Origin: Apostichopus japonicus
Lineage: Eukaryota; Echinodermata; Holothuroidea; Aspidochirotida; Stichopodidae
Direction: 5' to 3'
NCBI RefSeq assembly: GCF_037975245.1
Contig: NC_092566.1
Span: 1,052,001 to 1,116,000, forward strand
DNA: 64,000 nucleotides
The translations under genes were made by a program, and so were the position numbers. Every line of letters begins with the position of its first letter. The first letter of the stretch is position 1. Shown piece after piece: positions 24,001-40,319 of the stretch. The notes below the pieces were generated by a model that was not told where the DNA came from, searched no databases, and worked only from the letters and a program-made list of their open reading frames with translations.

Positions 24001-26029
24001 ACAGTATCTGTCGATTTTGCGAGAGAATTGTCATAAATATCGATGAAAAGCCTCTTTGTTCTTGACCATTTAACGGTCAGGACGGTGCAAAAAACCTTAT
24101 AAAATTATCAGAGCAGAGTATTTAACAAATTTCATTATATTTATGATAGGCTACTCGATCAGTTCAATAAATCAATTTAGTTAATATAGCTAGTATAACT
24201 GCTTTGTTACCGAAACCAGAAAGATTTTTGTTGTTGTTAGAAGTCGTTCTGTATATGGCAAAGATGGGAAATGTATACAGGAGTCTAACGGACTAGTAGC
24301 AAACAATTGATTACACATAATACATGAAGTATAGGCATATCCACGTTTTCCGCGTATCGGCAACCTCCTTATACGACGATTTCGACTGACAACCTTCGAC
24401 TGAGTTCGACCGGAACACAGGAGACCACTTGTTCCAGTCAAACGCTTAATATATATCTAGAAAGGTTTAACGAGGAAAGGAGAATTTAGAAGTTACAGGT
24501 GGAAGCTCATCAATGGTGTATGTTGTATATTTGTTAATGACTGTAATACGTATGATAGACTCACCATGCACTCTACCAACATATCTGTAAATGGCCGCAC
24601 TTTGTGGTAACTGCTTTCCGTCAACTTCCAGAACGGGCAATTGGCCCAAACCAGTGGCTGTGAAAAAATGTATTAAAATAGGTTTGACCATTGAGAAGAA
24701 ATTTGTGAAAATTCATTATAAACATATAAACTATTACAGGAGAGTGAATTAGCACCATATCATTGGTCGACATTGAGACACTTCCGATGAACAGATTTCC
24801 CGAGCAGCTGCATAAGATTTAATTCCATATTTGAAAGAGATCATAGTTTTAATGACTCTACACACATACACGGTTGTATAAATCTAAATATGACATCATC
24901 AAACCATTATACTACTTTTTTAAGAACAAGTCGCCAGGAAAGAACCTGGGCACGAAAACCAAACTACCGAACGACTGATCCGCTCTCAACCCCAGTCCCC
25001 TTGCATCGGGGTTCTGACTGTGTGATCATCGTCAGGTGTGCATCACCATTCCCCTCGAAAGGGAACAGATACTACACATGATCTTAGCCAAAAGGCTGAG
25101 AAGCGATCAAACCATTATACTAGAAATGTTAGTGCTTTTCTTTTTTCTTCATAAACAATGTTTTGACAGAGACGGGTTTTAAATTCTTAATCCAACATAC
25201 TGTAGTGCTGAACATTGTAATGAACGGAAACCTTGTGTAGGTAAACAAACCATAATTGTAGTTGTACAACAAGTCTCTGGAAACTAATTGACAGAGACAC
25301 TGCTGAGATATTTTTAAACAGTATACCAGCATTACTTTTAATGCCAACACAGTGTGTGTGTTTGGGAGGGGAGGGGGAGGGGGAGGGGAATGGTGATATT
25401 TCCACGTCACACGATTGACAAAAGGTCGACCCTTGACGTGACTTTTAAAACCCGATAAACTCCTAAAATCTATCCAGATTAAAACCTTTGAAAACTGTAA
25501 AATGCTCTTAATGCAACCATTCACTCCGTTTGACCAGGGAGCTGCTACTGGGCACCTGGCACACAGTTACATGCGCGTAAATACATACGCATGCGCATAT
25601 ACGCGTATCTCTCCGCCCCTTTTACAAGGTTTGTTCGACTGAAAATGGGCACGTCATAAAAAACAGTGTGACTGAGCGCTAGAACGTACGGGTAATATAG
25701 ACTGGATTGACTGTACGTAAAATATCAATTATAACATGATTAGCTGTGCACAGAACTGTAAGTTGACCGATGATTTCATTAATCAAAGAGAATTATCTCC
25801 TTAAATTGTTAAAACCTATCATCGATCATTAAAGATAAATTATACGAAATTGACCCAGAAACGTTAATGATTATTATACTAATCAGAGGCACTTACTTGC
25901 TTTAATCTCTTTCCATTGGTCCTGGCTAACCCTGTTGTCTTCGTATTCTACCCCGGCTAGTTCGAACATGTACCTGACGGGCTCGGCCCTGGCCATCAGA
26001 TCAAAATAAATCAGTTTATAGCTCGACAT
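21060..26029 (-). CDS. Sigma-class glutathione S-transferase (GST-B), five exons
   Basis: Exons are 25897-26029, 24565-24657, 23794-23909, 23254-23364 and 21060-21242, with the same sizes and phases as GST-A and 211 residues. The start MSSYKLIYFD puts the catalytic tyrosine at residue 8. Arg14, Trp39, Lys43, the QLPVLEVDG loop and Gln63-Ser64 are all conserved, making this the most canonical of the four active-site sets. The exon 3 start GFYPSDACECAKVDVV and the C-terminus [10 protein letters not shown] are close to GST-A, so these two are the most recent pair. Intron 4 has been expanded by a 1.57-kb composite transposon and intron 1 carries a U2-headed SINE. Expected role: cytosolic glutathione conjugation, possibly eicosanoid metabolism. 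Confidence 0.93.
21598..23163. mobile_element. Composite hAT-like element, copy 1 (intron 4 of GST-B)
   Basis: The left end CAGGGGCGTATCCAGG pairs with the inverted right end CCTGGATACGCGCCTG. The flanks TACCC and CACCC agree at 4 of 5 positions. Inside are poly-purine/pyrimidine tracts, a CGCGCGGAGCGCGCG palindrome near 22250, and at 22435 the truncated left part of another family (CAGGCGCGTAGCGAGGAATT). Copy 2 at 27006 shows the same internal order, including the truncated element, so the composite moved or was duplicated as a unit. No transposase is encoded. Confidence 0.65.
24915..25107 (-). mobile_element. SINE with U2 snRNA-derived head, copy 1
   Basis: On the minus strand the element begins ATCGCTTCTCAGCCTTTTGG, continues through GTAGTATCTGTTC (the U2 branch-site recognition region) and then departs from U2 into an unrelated ~140-bp body. 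It ends GTTCTTAAAAAAGTAG. The 15-17-bp target duplication ATCAAACCATTATACTA flanks it at 24898-24914 and 25106-25122. Duplication plus an A-rich 3' end are hallmarks of LINE-mediated insertion. Because the rest of U2 (Sm site, later stem-loops) is missing, it is not a U2 gene. It lies in intron 1 of GST-B. Confidence 0.8.
25537..25550 (+). other. Half of a CAGGG palindromic mini-element
   Basis: CAGGGAGCTGCTAC, identical to one arm of the hairpin at 8133-8166, is present here without its partner arm. Confidence 0.35.
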
Positions 26030-26492
26030 GGTTCACAAATATGTCTTGACTCTTCACCGATAGAAAATAACTGGGAATGTCGGTTGATAAACGTTGTGTT
26101 CAAACTGCACGGGGTTTGTTATACACGGTTAAAAATTGTTCCTATGACAGGCACACGTGATATTAGAACGTAACGGCATACAACACCGCTGGTCACCACA
26201 ACTCAGACAGATGGAAAATACAGAAAGTTTGTAAGGAGCAAATTGTATACGAACTTTGTACACTACGAAGATAACATCGCATAGTTGTTTGCTGATACTA
26301 TTATTAATAAATTCGAACAACGGTCGACCAACCGGCATTTACAGTGGCGTGACGATGACGTGGCATTTCTTTATAATATGCGGGTCAAAAATCTCAAAAT
26401 AGGTAAATAATTGTCAATAGATTGTGTATATTGTAGATTTCCTGACGTGTTGTGTGCAAAGGGGCGATGTTAAGGGGTTTGGGACAGTCTAA

Positions 26493-26527
26493 CAGGGCTG
26501 TGCTGCAGAGAAGCAGCTCAGTCCCTG
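26493..26527. mobile_element. Palindromic mini-element of the CAGGG family
   Basis: CAGGG...GCTGC-agagaa-GCAGC...CCCTG. The flanking GTCTAAC and GTTAGAC extend the palindrome rather than forming a direct repeat, so no TSD can be read. It lies about 460 bases upstream of the GST-B start codon. Confidence 0.45.
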
Positions 26528-27005
26528 GTTAGACTCTAATGTTTCTGGTTAAATTGGTATTGTGTTTAACGCGACACAATGTTTATAATCCTTCCAGGGA
26601 ATATTGGTGGGCACTTGTTGGACTAACTAGAATTTGTGGATACAAGTCAAGTAGAGATTTATTTGAAGTGGTTATAGCCACTCAATACAATCTAGCGTGA
26701 CAGTATCGTTTCATACAGAGACTTAACAAATGGCGTACTTATCAAGAGAGTGGTGTTAAGAATTAGTAAACGGTGAGATCGGGGCCGGATTAAGCTCGTG
26801 GGAGGCCTGGGGTCAGCTTGGTGGTGGGGGCCCCCTCTAGCAACTTTTGAACTACTGAGTGACGGTACTGGTGTCCGCCATATGCTCATTGTAACGATGT
26901 TATGGCACTTAAATTGACAAAAATCAAACCCATCTTTACAATAACATATTGAGAGGTCGTTTAGGCTTTTTTTTATTTCTCAAATCAAACAAATTTATTA
27001 TTATG

Positions 27006-29144
27006 CAGGCGCGTATCCAGGATTTTCAAACCCGGGGGGCGCGAATTACTATCTAAGCGGAGCGCCACCATCGGTTGGCGCGCAGCGTACAAGAAAATTT
27101 CTTGTTTTGAAACCCCCCAGATCACCGGAAACGGCACTTCTCGGGCTTGAAATGACCAACCAGATGTACACTTTTTGCCTGAGAACCAAGTATTTCCTAA
27201 TAGTTTTTTTTTTCATCCATAACTTTTTTGAAGATTGTCAACCCTGCACACATCGATCATGTTCGACCTGATCGCATCTCCTGTGGGTCTTTGCTTTTGT
27301 AGGTGATTCTACGTCGCGGCCCACAATACCCGTCAGCCCCACTTTTCAAGGTTTCAAGCCCCATTTTTGTTCAGAATTTGAAAATTCACATATCTCGTGA
27401 ATAAACTCACTTCAAAACATACCCATAATGTTGTACAAAATTTCATCATGATGGACAACCAATATAGAAAAACTTCCTTCAACCCCTAACAGACCGGTCA
27501 AAATTGCACGAGTAGAGGGAAGTGTGATGCAGAATGTTGGTCAGAAATTTTCTAAAATTCAGACGCAGTTAATTTATTGATGTAGAAATATTAAAACCTC
27601 TTATAACGGCTATTATAAAACTTGGTTGAAGGAAATGAAAAAATAGCAGATATTTCCGAAAGCGAACACTACACACATAGGCGTAGGAGGCGCGGTGGCA
27701 GTGGCGGAGCTAGGGGTATTGGTCAGGAGTGGCGAGAATGGTCTGTAGGGGCGCTTTCGACACTATCTAAGCGGAGCGCCACCACTGGTTGGCGCGTAGC
27801 GTATACAGAAAATTTTTGGGTCAAGATACTCCCTAGATCGCCGGAAATGACCCTTTCCGGGCCTGGCTAATTTGCAGATAGACGAAGAATAAGGTGTCAT
27901 CGCCAAATTACACCAACAAAATGTGACAAATGTCAATAAGTAGATGAGAGCGCAATAAAAAAGTCAATAATCACGAACAAGTAAAAAGTGGTAAAGAGCT
28001 GAAAAAGGCGCCAGCAGTCCATTTGAGTCCGTCAGGGGGGGGGGGGGCATCCGCCCCCTGACCGTATGGACGCTCCGCCACTGCGCGGCGGGGGTGCAGC
28101 CCCTAATTCGCCATTACTAATGTAAAAGAGAGTTTTGACATAATTGGACCTCCATGCTTTTTATGCATCTACATGAGACATGTCGTTGTTTACATTAACA
28201 TCCCGCGGTATACTGCGCAATTTTAACGGACCGTACGGTACACGATGGCATGCGATTTAATAAACGATGCTTGCTTATAGGTTTAATAACATGAACAGGT
28301 TGAACACGCGCGAAGCGCGCGAAAACTGTTGGTTATTTTTTCAGGCAAGTCGGACAATTTTGAGGCTTTTCATCCAGGAACGCCATTTTCATGCTCACTA
28401 ATATGATGTGATATCTGTTGTTTGCGTTACAATTTCGAACAGTCGCGTAGCGAGGAATTTGCCAAGGGAGGGGCGAAGCCTGTAGGCAAATTATCTAAGC
28501 GTAGCGCCACCATAGGTTGGCGTGAAGCGTACAAGAAAATTTTGGCCGAAAATGTCTCCCAGATCGCTGGAAATGACACTTCCCAGGCCTTGTAAGTTGC
28601 CTCTAAGCACTTTCCATTTTGAAATTACTTAGCGATATCATTAAAAAAATGCTGAATGGGGGGGGGGGGGGGCTGGCGGTCGCCCCCATCCAAAAATGCG
28701 TCATGTTCCCCGACGACACGGTCGAGTTCGAGACCAGCCACAGTTGGTTTCATAGCACAATTCTACACACGCGTTATGATAGATCATATAAAGTATATAT
28801 ATATAGATCATTAGTGAGAGAGGAAAATGGAAACGTCAAAAAATGGAGTTGTCGGTGTAAGGGGTTTGGTAAGTCACACTTTTACGAAATCATTGATCCG
28901 TCACTGGCTACCCTTCAGCGCTGTAATGATGTCACTGTTCCTCTTTCTCTTCCCGGTGTCTTCGCGTTTTTCTTTTGCTCCCTCCTTTTCTCCTTTTTCT
29001 CTCTTCTTTTTCTTTTCCCTTCCTTCCTCTCCTTCCTCCTCTTTTTTCCCCTCTTTTTTCCTTCTTTTTCTTCTCTTTTTTTCTCTCCTCTGCTTCTTAC
29101 CCGGGGGGCGCGCGCCCCCAACGCCCCCCCTGGATACGCACCTG
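27006..29144. mobile_element. Composite hAT-like element, copy 2 (between GST-B and GST-C)
   Basis: The ends CAGGCGCGTATCCAGG and CCTGGATACGCACCTG are flanked by perfect 5-bp duplications TTATG (27001-27005 and 29145-29149). It is collinear with copy 1 except for an extra segment of about 640 bases (27455-28096), which contains the separate hAT-like element at 27699. The pyrimidine-rich tract near 28970-29095 is shared with copy 1. Open frames in it are low-complexity artefacts. Confidence 0.7.
27699..28083. mobile_element. Non-autonomous hAT-like element nested in composite copy 2
   Basis: Ends CAGTGGCGGAGC and GCTCCGCCACTG are perfect 12-bp terminal inverted repeats. The flanks CGCGGTGG (27691-27698) and CGCGGCGG (28084-28091) match at 7 of 8, the duplication length typical of hAT. 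Inside is the shared motif ATCTAAGCGGAGCGCCACC followed by GGTTGGCGCG. Confidence 0.75.
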
Positions 29145-30379
29145 TTATGTATGTTTAGTAAACTACTTGAGAATATGAAAATTTAGAATTTCATGCATCC
29201 AGATTCAGGCATAGTGAGAACTGTAAGACTAGGTGACCTTATAGTATATGATAAAACGACTTGGAGATGAATACCACATGGACTACATATTAGAATGTGT
29301 GTTTTTTATAATGATAGAAGAAATTGTGCGCATCGTAGGGATGTTATGGCACTAAAAAAAAATCAGTGGTGGGAGGCCCCTCTTGGTGGGAGGCCTGGGC
29401 CATGGCCCCTTCGCCCCTCTTGATCCGGCCCTGGGTGAGATGTTTGTAGGGCATACACGCTGGAATGACATACGCCATAAGGTAACGGTCTGTTGTTTTG
29501 GGAATGGATATTTCGATATCTCAGAACAGCAGACCTTTTCAGTACTGCTTTATACAACGTGTTGGAATATCACCTTTGATAGGCACGGTACTATGCTGCA
29601 GGTATAGGCCTACTGAAATAAGGACAGCAAGACTGAAGACGCACAGGTGTTACTGAATGAGAGATTTACACCGAAAGTTTTGTCTTCGATCCTTCCGTAT
29701 ATGTTGTTTTATCGGCAACTTTGAGCAACATAATGTTTGTGAGAAAAGTGAAGGCAACTACCTTTCATATACTATAGTTACACAGATAGCCTACAGTCCA
29801 CTGGCATAAGCTCGCGAGAGACAGAGACTTTTATGGGCAATGGCGGTCACTGACAGAAGGGGTAAAAAATGAAAACACATACAAATAGTTACTTTCGCAA
29901 AATTTAATTTATTTCATTTCTAGAGTTCTTCTTCCATCTCCGAGTTTTCAGTGTACCTCGCCTACAACACGAGTGTATGTTTCATTAGCCACGCCTATAC
30001 TAAATCTGCACGACACGTGGCATAGATCTCAGTTTATCTATCATGTTCTTCTATATATGATAATACATCCTTACATATCGGTGTACCTTGCTTTTAAGGT
30101 AAACAAATACACCAATGAATCTGAAAACTGGCTACTCTAAAATTGTTTCGAACTCGAGATACAAATGGCTGTGGAAATACATGTTGAGGGAAATATATTG
30201 AAATGTATAAATGCATGAAACTAAGACCCCGTTTCTTGATAAGGAAAGGAATTTGATTATATTATTACCACTGGTTTACCTAGAGGAGGATGGTTCATAT
30301 TAAATGTCACCAATCCCATCCCATCCCCACCACCTCTCTCGAAACTCTCCTCGTCATCACGGTAAGAATGCTACGTAGG
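29145..30379. other. Intergenic 3' of GST-C; transposon remnants only
   Basis: A fragment of a CAGGGCCGGATCAAG-type end is readable on the minus strand near 29415-29433, and a similar one near 26780 on the plus strand. A third copy of the 18969 repeat lies at about 29806-29950. No gene seen. Confidence 0.45.
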
Positions 30380-35351
<4,972 letters not shown>

Positions 35352-35871
35352 TTTATCTAGTCTGTAGATTAACCCAAAATATACTAAACAGTTGATGAGA
35401 ATGTCTGAGAGACCTTTGATGGGAACCAGATCAAGAATCACTCCTCTCTAAAGATCTCTGTCGCTTTTAAAGTGCAAGGTTTGAAAAAAAGATTTACATA
35501 TATACAGCGGGTTTCCGAATCCCCCCCCCCCATATAGAATGGTAACACCTAGTCGTTGGCAATCTTAGTTGTGATTGGTCACGCAAAAGATGAAAGCAAA
35601 CATACGTCACGGTCGAATGCCAGTTTTTAATGGTACAAGAAACGTTATAAGACTTACTGTAAATCAAATATTTGAGAGGATTTTACAAAGTTGTTTGAGT
35701 TTACTTGGTCTCGACGATGGGTTTGTCATTTAAATTGTTATAGTCAAATGAGAGAGAGCACAGCTTACTGAAAATGAACAAATGTATGTGAGACTTTGAA
35801 TGCGCGCTGATTTAATTACAAATAATAGAAAAGAAACAAGAGTTAGCCTCAGATCCAGAACTGACATGACC

Positions 35872-35972
35872 ATAGATCTTGTGCCTCATCACCATCGATA
35901 TCTTGAATAGTTTTCATAATAACATCTATCTGAGCGCCCCCACCCCGAGTCATCAGAAGGCAAGAAACCCGA
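35872..35972 (-). pseudogene. Decayed exon 3 of a sigma-class GST
   Basis: Minus strand: GGTTTCTTGCCTTCTGATGA encodes GFLPSDD, as at the start of GST exon 3. After an insertion in a G run, the frame shifts and continues AQIDVIMKTIQDIDGDEAQ, the counterpart of [13 protein letters not shown]. The acceptor AG is lost (TCG in its place). It lies 0.5 kb upstream of GST-C, and no other exons of this copy are visible. Confidence 0.65.
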
Positions 35973-36424
35973 CGAAAAACCAAATTCTTTCATATATATA
36001 AGACATTTAACTATTCGATTTTTATATGAGATGGTTATGTTCTGTTATTCGTATTATTCATCGTTCACAATGTACCGTATCACCGTGTATTTCTGTAATA
36101 CTAAGGTGTGCTTTTATATTGTAAGCTTTTACTCTTTTCTTATCATTATTACCAATTGTGTTCCATTCTGCATCCCATGAGAGCACATCATAGCGTACAG
36201 TGTATGTAAATATATGTAGGCCTAATATACACCAATAAGCCGTTTCTTCAACGTTAATGACCACACTCCCCCTCCCTTACGACCCATACATACACCCTGC
36301 ACACACTCACTCGACTCAATCCGTACGGTTCTCCTTCCCCTGTCGTCGCCTTTAAATAAACAGCATGAGAGTGATTTTGATAATAATTGTGGGGGGTAGT
36401 ATAGAAGTTTTTCACTATTAGTAG

Positions 36425-37665
36425 CCTTGACCATGAGTAATATACCCATGAGTTGAGCATATTAAATGTAAGAGTGAACCACTACTTAAGGTAAACACCC
36501 ATGAGATGAGCATAGTAAACTGTAACAGTGAAACCACTACTTTAGGTATATACCCATGAGATGAGCATAGTAAACTGTAATAGTGAAACCACTACTTTAG
36601 GTATATACCCATGAGATGAGCATAGTAAACTGTTACAGTGAACCACTACTTTAGGTATATACCCATGAGATGAGCATAGTAAACTGTAATAGTGAAACCA
36701 CTACTTTAGGTATATACCCATGAGATGAGCATAGTAAACTGTTACAGTGAACCAATACTTTAGGTCTACACCCATGAGATGAGCATAGTAAACTGTTACA
36801 GTGAAACCACTACTTTAGGTCTACACTCATGAGATGAGCATAGTAAACTGTTACAGTGAACCAATACTTTAGGTCTACACCCATGAGATGAGCATAGTAA
36901 ACTGCTACAGTGAAACCACTACTCTATGGGTCTACACCTATGACGTGAGCATAATAAACTGTTACAGTGAAACCACTACTTTGGGTCTACACCAATTAGA
37001 TGAGCATAGTAAACTGATACAGCGAAACCACTACTCTATATGTCTACACCTATGACGTAAGCATAGTGAACTGTTACAGTGAACCACTACTTTAGGTCTA
37101 CACCTATGACGTGAGCATAGTAAACTGTTACAGTGAACCAATACAATAGGTCTACACCCATGATGTGCGCATAGTAAACTGTTACAGTGAAACCAATACT
37201 TAAGGTCTACACCCATGATATGAGCATAGTAAAATGTTACAGTGAAACCAATACTTTAGGTCTACACCCATGAGATGAGCATAGTAAACTGTAACAGTGA
37301 AACCACTACTTTAGGTATAGACCCATGACGTGAGCATCGTAAACTATTACAGTGAAACCACTTCTTTAGGTCTACACTCATGACGTGAGCATAGTAAACT
37401 GTAAGAGTGAACCACTACTTTACGTCTATACCAATTAGATGAGCATAGTAAACTGATACAGTGAAAACCACTACACTATAGGTCTACACCTATGACGTGA
37501 GCATAATAAACTGTTACAGTGAAACCACTACGTACTTTAGGTCTACACCCATGCATGAGATGAGCATAGTAAATCGTTACTAGTGAAAGCACTATTTTAG
37601 GTCTACGCCTGTGATGCGCATAGTAAACTGTCACAAACCATAACTTTAGGTCTTCCTTAGAAGCA
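36425..37665. repeat. 55-bp minisatellite, about 22 units
   Basis: The unit contains CCCATGAGATGAGCATAGTA then AACTGTTACAGTGAAACCAC and TACTTTAGGT. The first spacings are 55, 55 and 54 bp. Units toward the right end vary more (CTATGACGTGAGC). Confidence 0.95.
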
Positions 37666-39206
37666 TGCATACAGTATGTTCATTTGTATAACCTCTTCTT
37701 AATTAGTAATTCCTTCTCGTTCCTTCCTACCCGTTTCGCTCGGTCAGATACGATCTCTGAGTCGTGTACACAGCTATTACGTAACGAATAAGTACACACA
37801 TGTTTGAATATAGAGTTTGAATTTGTTTTAGAGATACGGCCATTGTTTGAATAGGACTCATTCTTCAAACAGATGAGTCAATAATAAACGGCTAGAGACG
37901 TTTAAAGCTAGCCTATCCGATCTTATTTGTATGTCTGTATGACACTCATATGCAGGCACTACAACATCTTCGTCCTATAAACTACCTTCATCTAATTCTC
38001 AATCATCACGAAAATCATAACAAAAGATATTCACGGGGTGTTTGAACAGCATGCACTACTGCCCCCCTCCCCCCCCCCTCCCCTTTGTTTGTTGGAATCA
38101 TATCGTCCGAACATGCACTTCGAACTTATATAACTACTTATATAACTACTATAACTCATATAACTAACTACTAGCTCCACCCATTTACTTCCCACCAAGT
38201 GGACCAAAACTTAAATATTTGATGTTGATATTGTCAAATGGCCCAGTCGTATTAATGGCCATTGTATGTCTTAAGCACCAGTTGACAAAGAATACTGATT
38301 TGTATTGGTCCACTATCTTGCTAGTCCAAACAAGATTGTTACCGTATCAGCCCCGTCTTCGCTATAGATAAGTCACTGTATAGTGGATTTAGGGGCGAAT
38401 TAATAACGTTACATATATTCGTTTTATGTCTGTAATATCTTTTAGATGTGAGAGCCGCAATACTTAGGCAAACTTCATAAAGAAACGCTATTGTTTCTCT
38501 CCATATGTCTAGCACTTGACTTCTTTTCTTGACTGAGATTTCAGTAATCGTGAATCTAAGGAAAAGGTATTAGCTTTAAAATGAATTATACATACCAGGG
38601 AGGTGTAACACCTTTTATTTTGCATATACGGGCATTACGTAATCACTGGATGGCTTCAGCGGAGCATGCACGGAACTCTTACAAGGGGATACGTTTGCTT
38701 CGGTTTTTACCGCCATGGCTTGATTAACATGTTAAGCTCTTGTTTATTTATGGCTTCTACACAATGTTATTGCATAATATTTCACTTCTCAGCATCTCCC
38801 TGACTGAATAATAGACAAATTTCCCTAGCAAAAAATGGGAAAAAAGTGTTTATTCTACCAAACCATACTATTATCCCCCGTAGGACCTCTTTCGAGATCG
38901 AACAGGGGTTGAGCTCTCCTCTCTCTTTACAAGGGGACTTAGACGTTTGCTTTTTAACGCTTTCCCATAAGCAATACAAAGATGAAAACAACACGTGGCA
39001 TAGATTTTGTTCGCATAGTCCTATTAGAGTCTATCAATCCGCCCGGGTGTTCTCCTTCGGGAAAAGTGTCTTTTATAATATGTTATCAATCAAGGTCTGG
39101 TTTTTTCTGGCTTGCATGTTGATGAGCATGAATGGAATTGCATGTGGTGCCAAAATTTGAGTAAACTGAGGCAATTTTAGACGCCCTTTAGGCCTCCCGG
39201 GAGCAG
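37666..39206. other. Intergenic, no gene seen
   Basis: Contains a C-rich run near 38064 and short frames without recognisable domains. Confidence 0.4.
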
Positions 39207-39220
39207 CGTACGAAAATTGT

Positions 39221-39415
39221 ACTTTTTAAGAAAAAGTCGCCCAGGAAAGAACCTGGGCACGAAAACCAAACTACCGAACGACTGATCTGCTCTCGGCCCC
39301 AGTCCCCTTGCATCGGGACTGTGACTGTGTGATCATCGTCGGGTCTTTATCACCATTCCCCTCGAAAGGGAACAGATAACTTCACATGATCTTAGCCAAA
39401 ACGCCGAGAAGCGAT
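39221..39415 (-). mobile_element. SINE with U2 snRNA-derived head, copy 2
   Basis: It has the same head (ATCGCTTCTCGGCGTTTTGG), body and A-rich tail as copy 1. The target duplication is CGTACGAAAATTGT (39207-39220 and 39419-39432). Here the CTCGG of true U2 is kept where copy 1 has CTCAG. A few extra bases (CTT) lie between the head and the duplication. Confidence 0.8.
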
Positions 39416-40011
39416 CTTCGTACGAAAATTGTTTATTACTGAGTGAAGAGGTTTGTTTACAAGTGACGAAAACTTCAGGCTCTGATTACAAAATAATCTT
39501 CACGGACATGATGCGGAAAATTGATGGTGCCATGAATGGCCATCTTGTCAGCTATCCAGTGATGTTTAGCAAGAGCATAGGAACCGGGGGGGCTGGGAAA
39601 AAATGTGGAGGGGCGGAAGTATCATTCCGCCCCCTGGTTCGTAAGTCAGAAAACCCCTTTTTCATTTCCAAATGAGAAAAAAAATCTCATTTGGAGCACC
39701 AAATTGCATCTAAGGCCAGGTGAAAATACAAAATTAAGTTTACAAAATGGAGTGGGTGTTGAAGTGTGCTATATTGCACCAAATTGCATCTGAGGCCACC
39801 TGGAAATGCAAAAAATTCCAAAGGTGAGGGGGACACCCCCTCCCCGTAGACCCCTTCCCCCAGGCCGGCCATCAGTCTTCAGCCCCCCCCCCCCCACTCA
39901 AAAGTACCTTCCTACGCCACTGATGTTTAGCGTTTAGATACTGTGAACTTCTATCTAGACTTATAGACCACATCAATTTGGTGATTTAGTGTGCAATGGG
40001 GCTTTTAATGG

Positions 40012-40195
40012 GCGTATGCTACCTTTTGGTTAAGCTCATGTACAGTGTCTGTTACGCTACAAGGGGACTCGTGCCTTACAAACCTGACGATGATCACACA
40101 GTCACAGTCTCGATGCAACTTTTGGCCGGGGTTAAAGAGCGGATCAGTCGTTTGGTTTAGTGCCACTGAGGTTCTTTCTTTGGTGACACGTGGCA
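40012..40195 (+). mobile_element. SINE with U2 snRNA-derived head, diverged copy 3
   Basis: Plus strand, CTACCTTTTGGTTAAGCTCA followed in order by the body words CCTGACGATGATCACACAGT, GAGCGGATCAGTCGTTTGGT and GGTTCTTTC. It is more diverged and lacks the first bases of the head. No duplication was found. Confidence 0.65.
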
Positions 40196-40319
40196 TTCGT
40201 ATCGTGCATTCCTTGCATTCGGCATGTTGCTTACAATCATGTGTAGTAGGCCTATCTATTCTTTTTCCAAGTTTTTCACAGGTTACTTCAATAAATCAGT
40301 CATTTTTCCACAAATAAAT

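Noticed and set aside
24890-25081. 63-residue frame in the U2-headed SINE
   Set aside because: Antisense reading of the SINE body, with no similarity to a protein and no conservation in copy 2.
24915-25107. A genuine U2 snRNA gene
   Set aside because: Only the first ~45 nt match U2; the Sm site and later stem-loops are missing, and target duplications with an A-rich tail show an inserted SINE.
38846-39160. 104-residue plus-strand frame ending in a hydrophobic stretch
   Set aside because: No domain, no homologous frame elsewhere in the window, and a composition like surrounding non-coding DNA.
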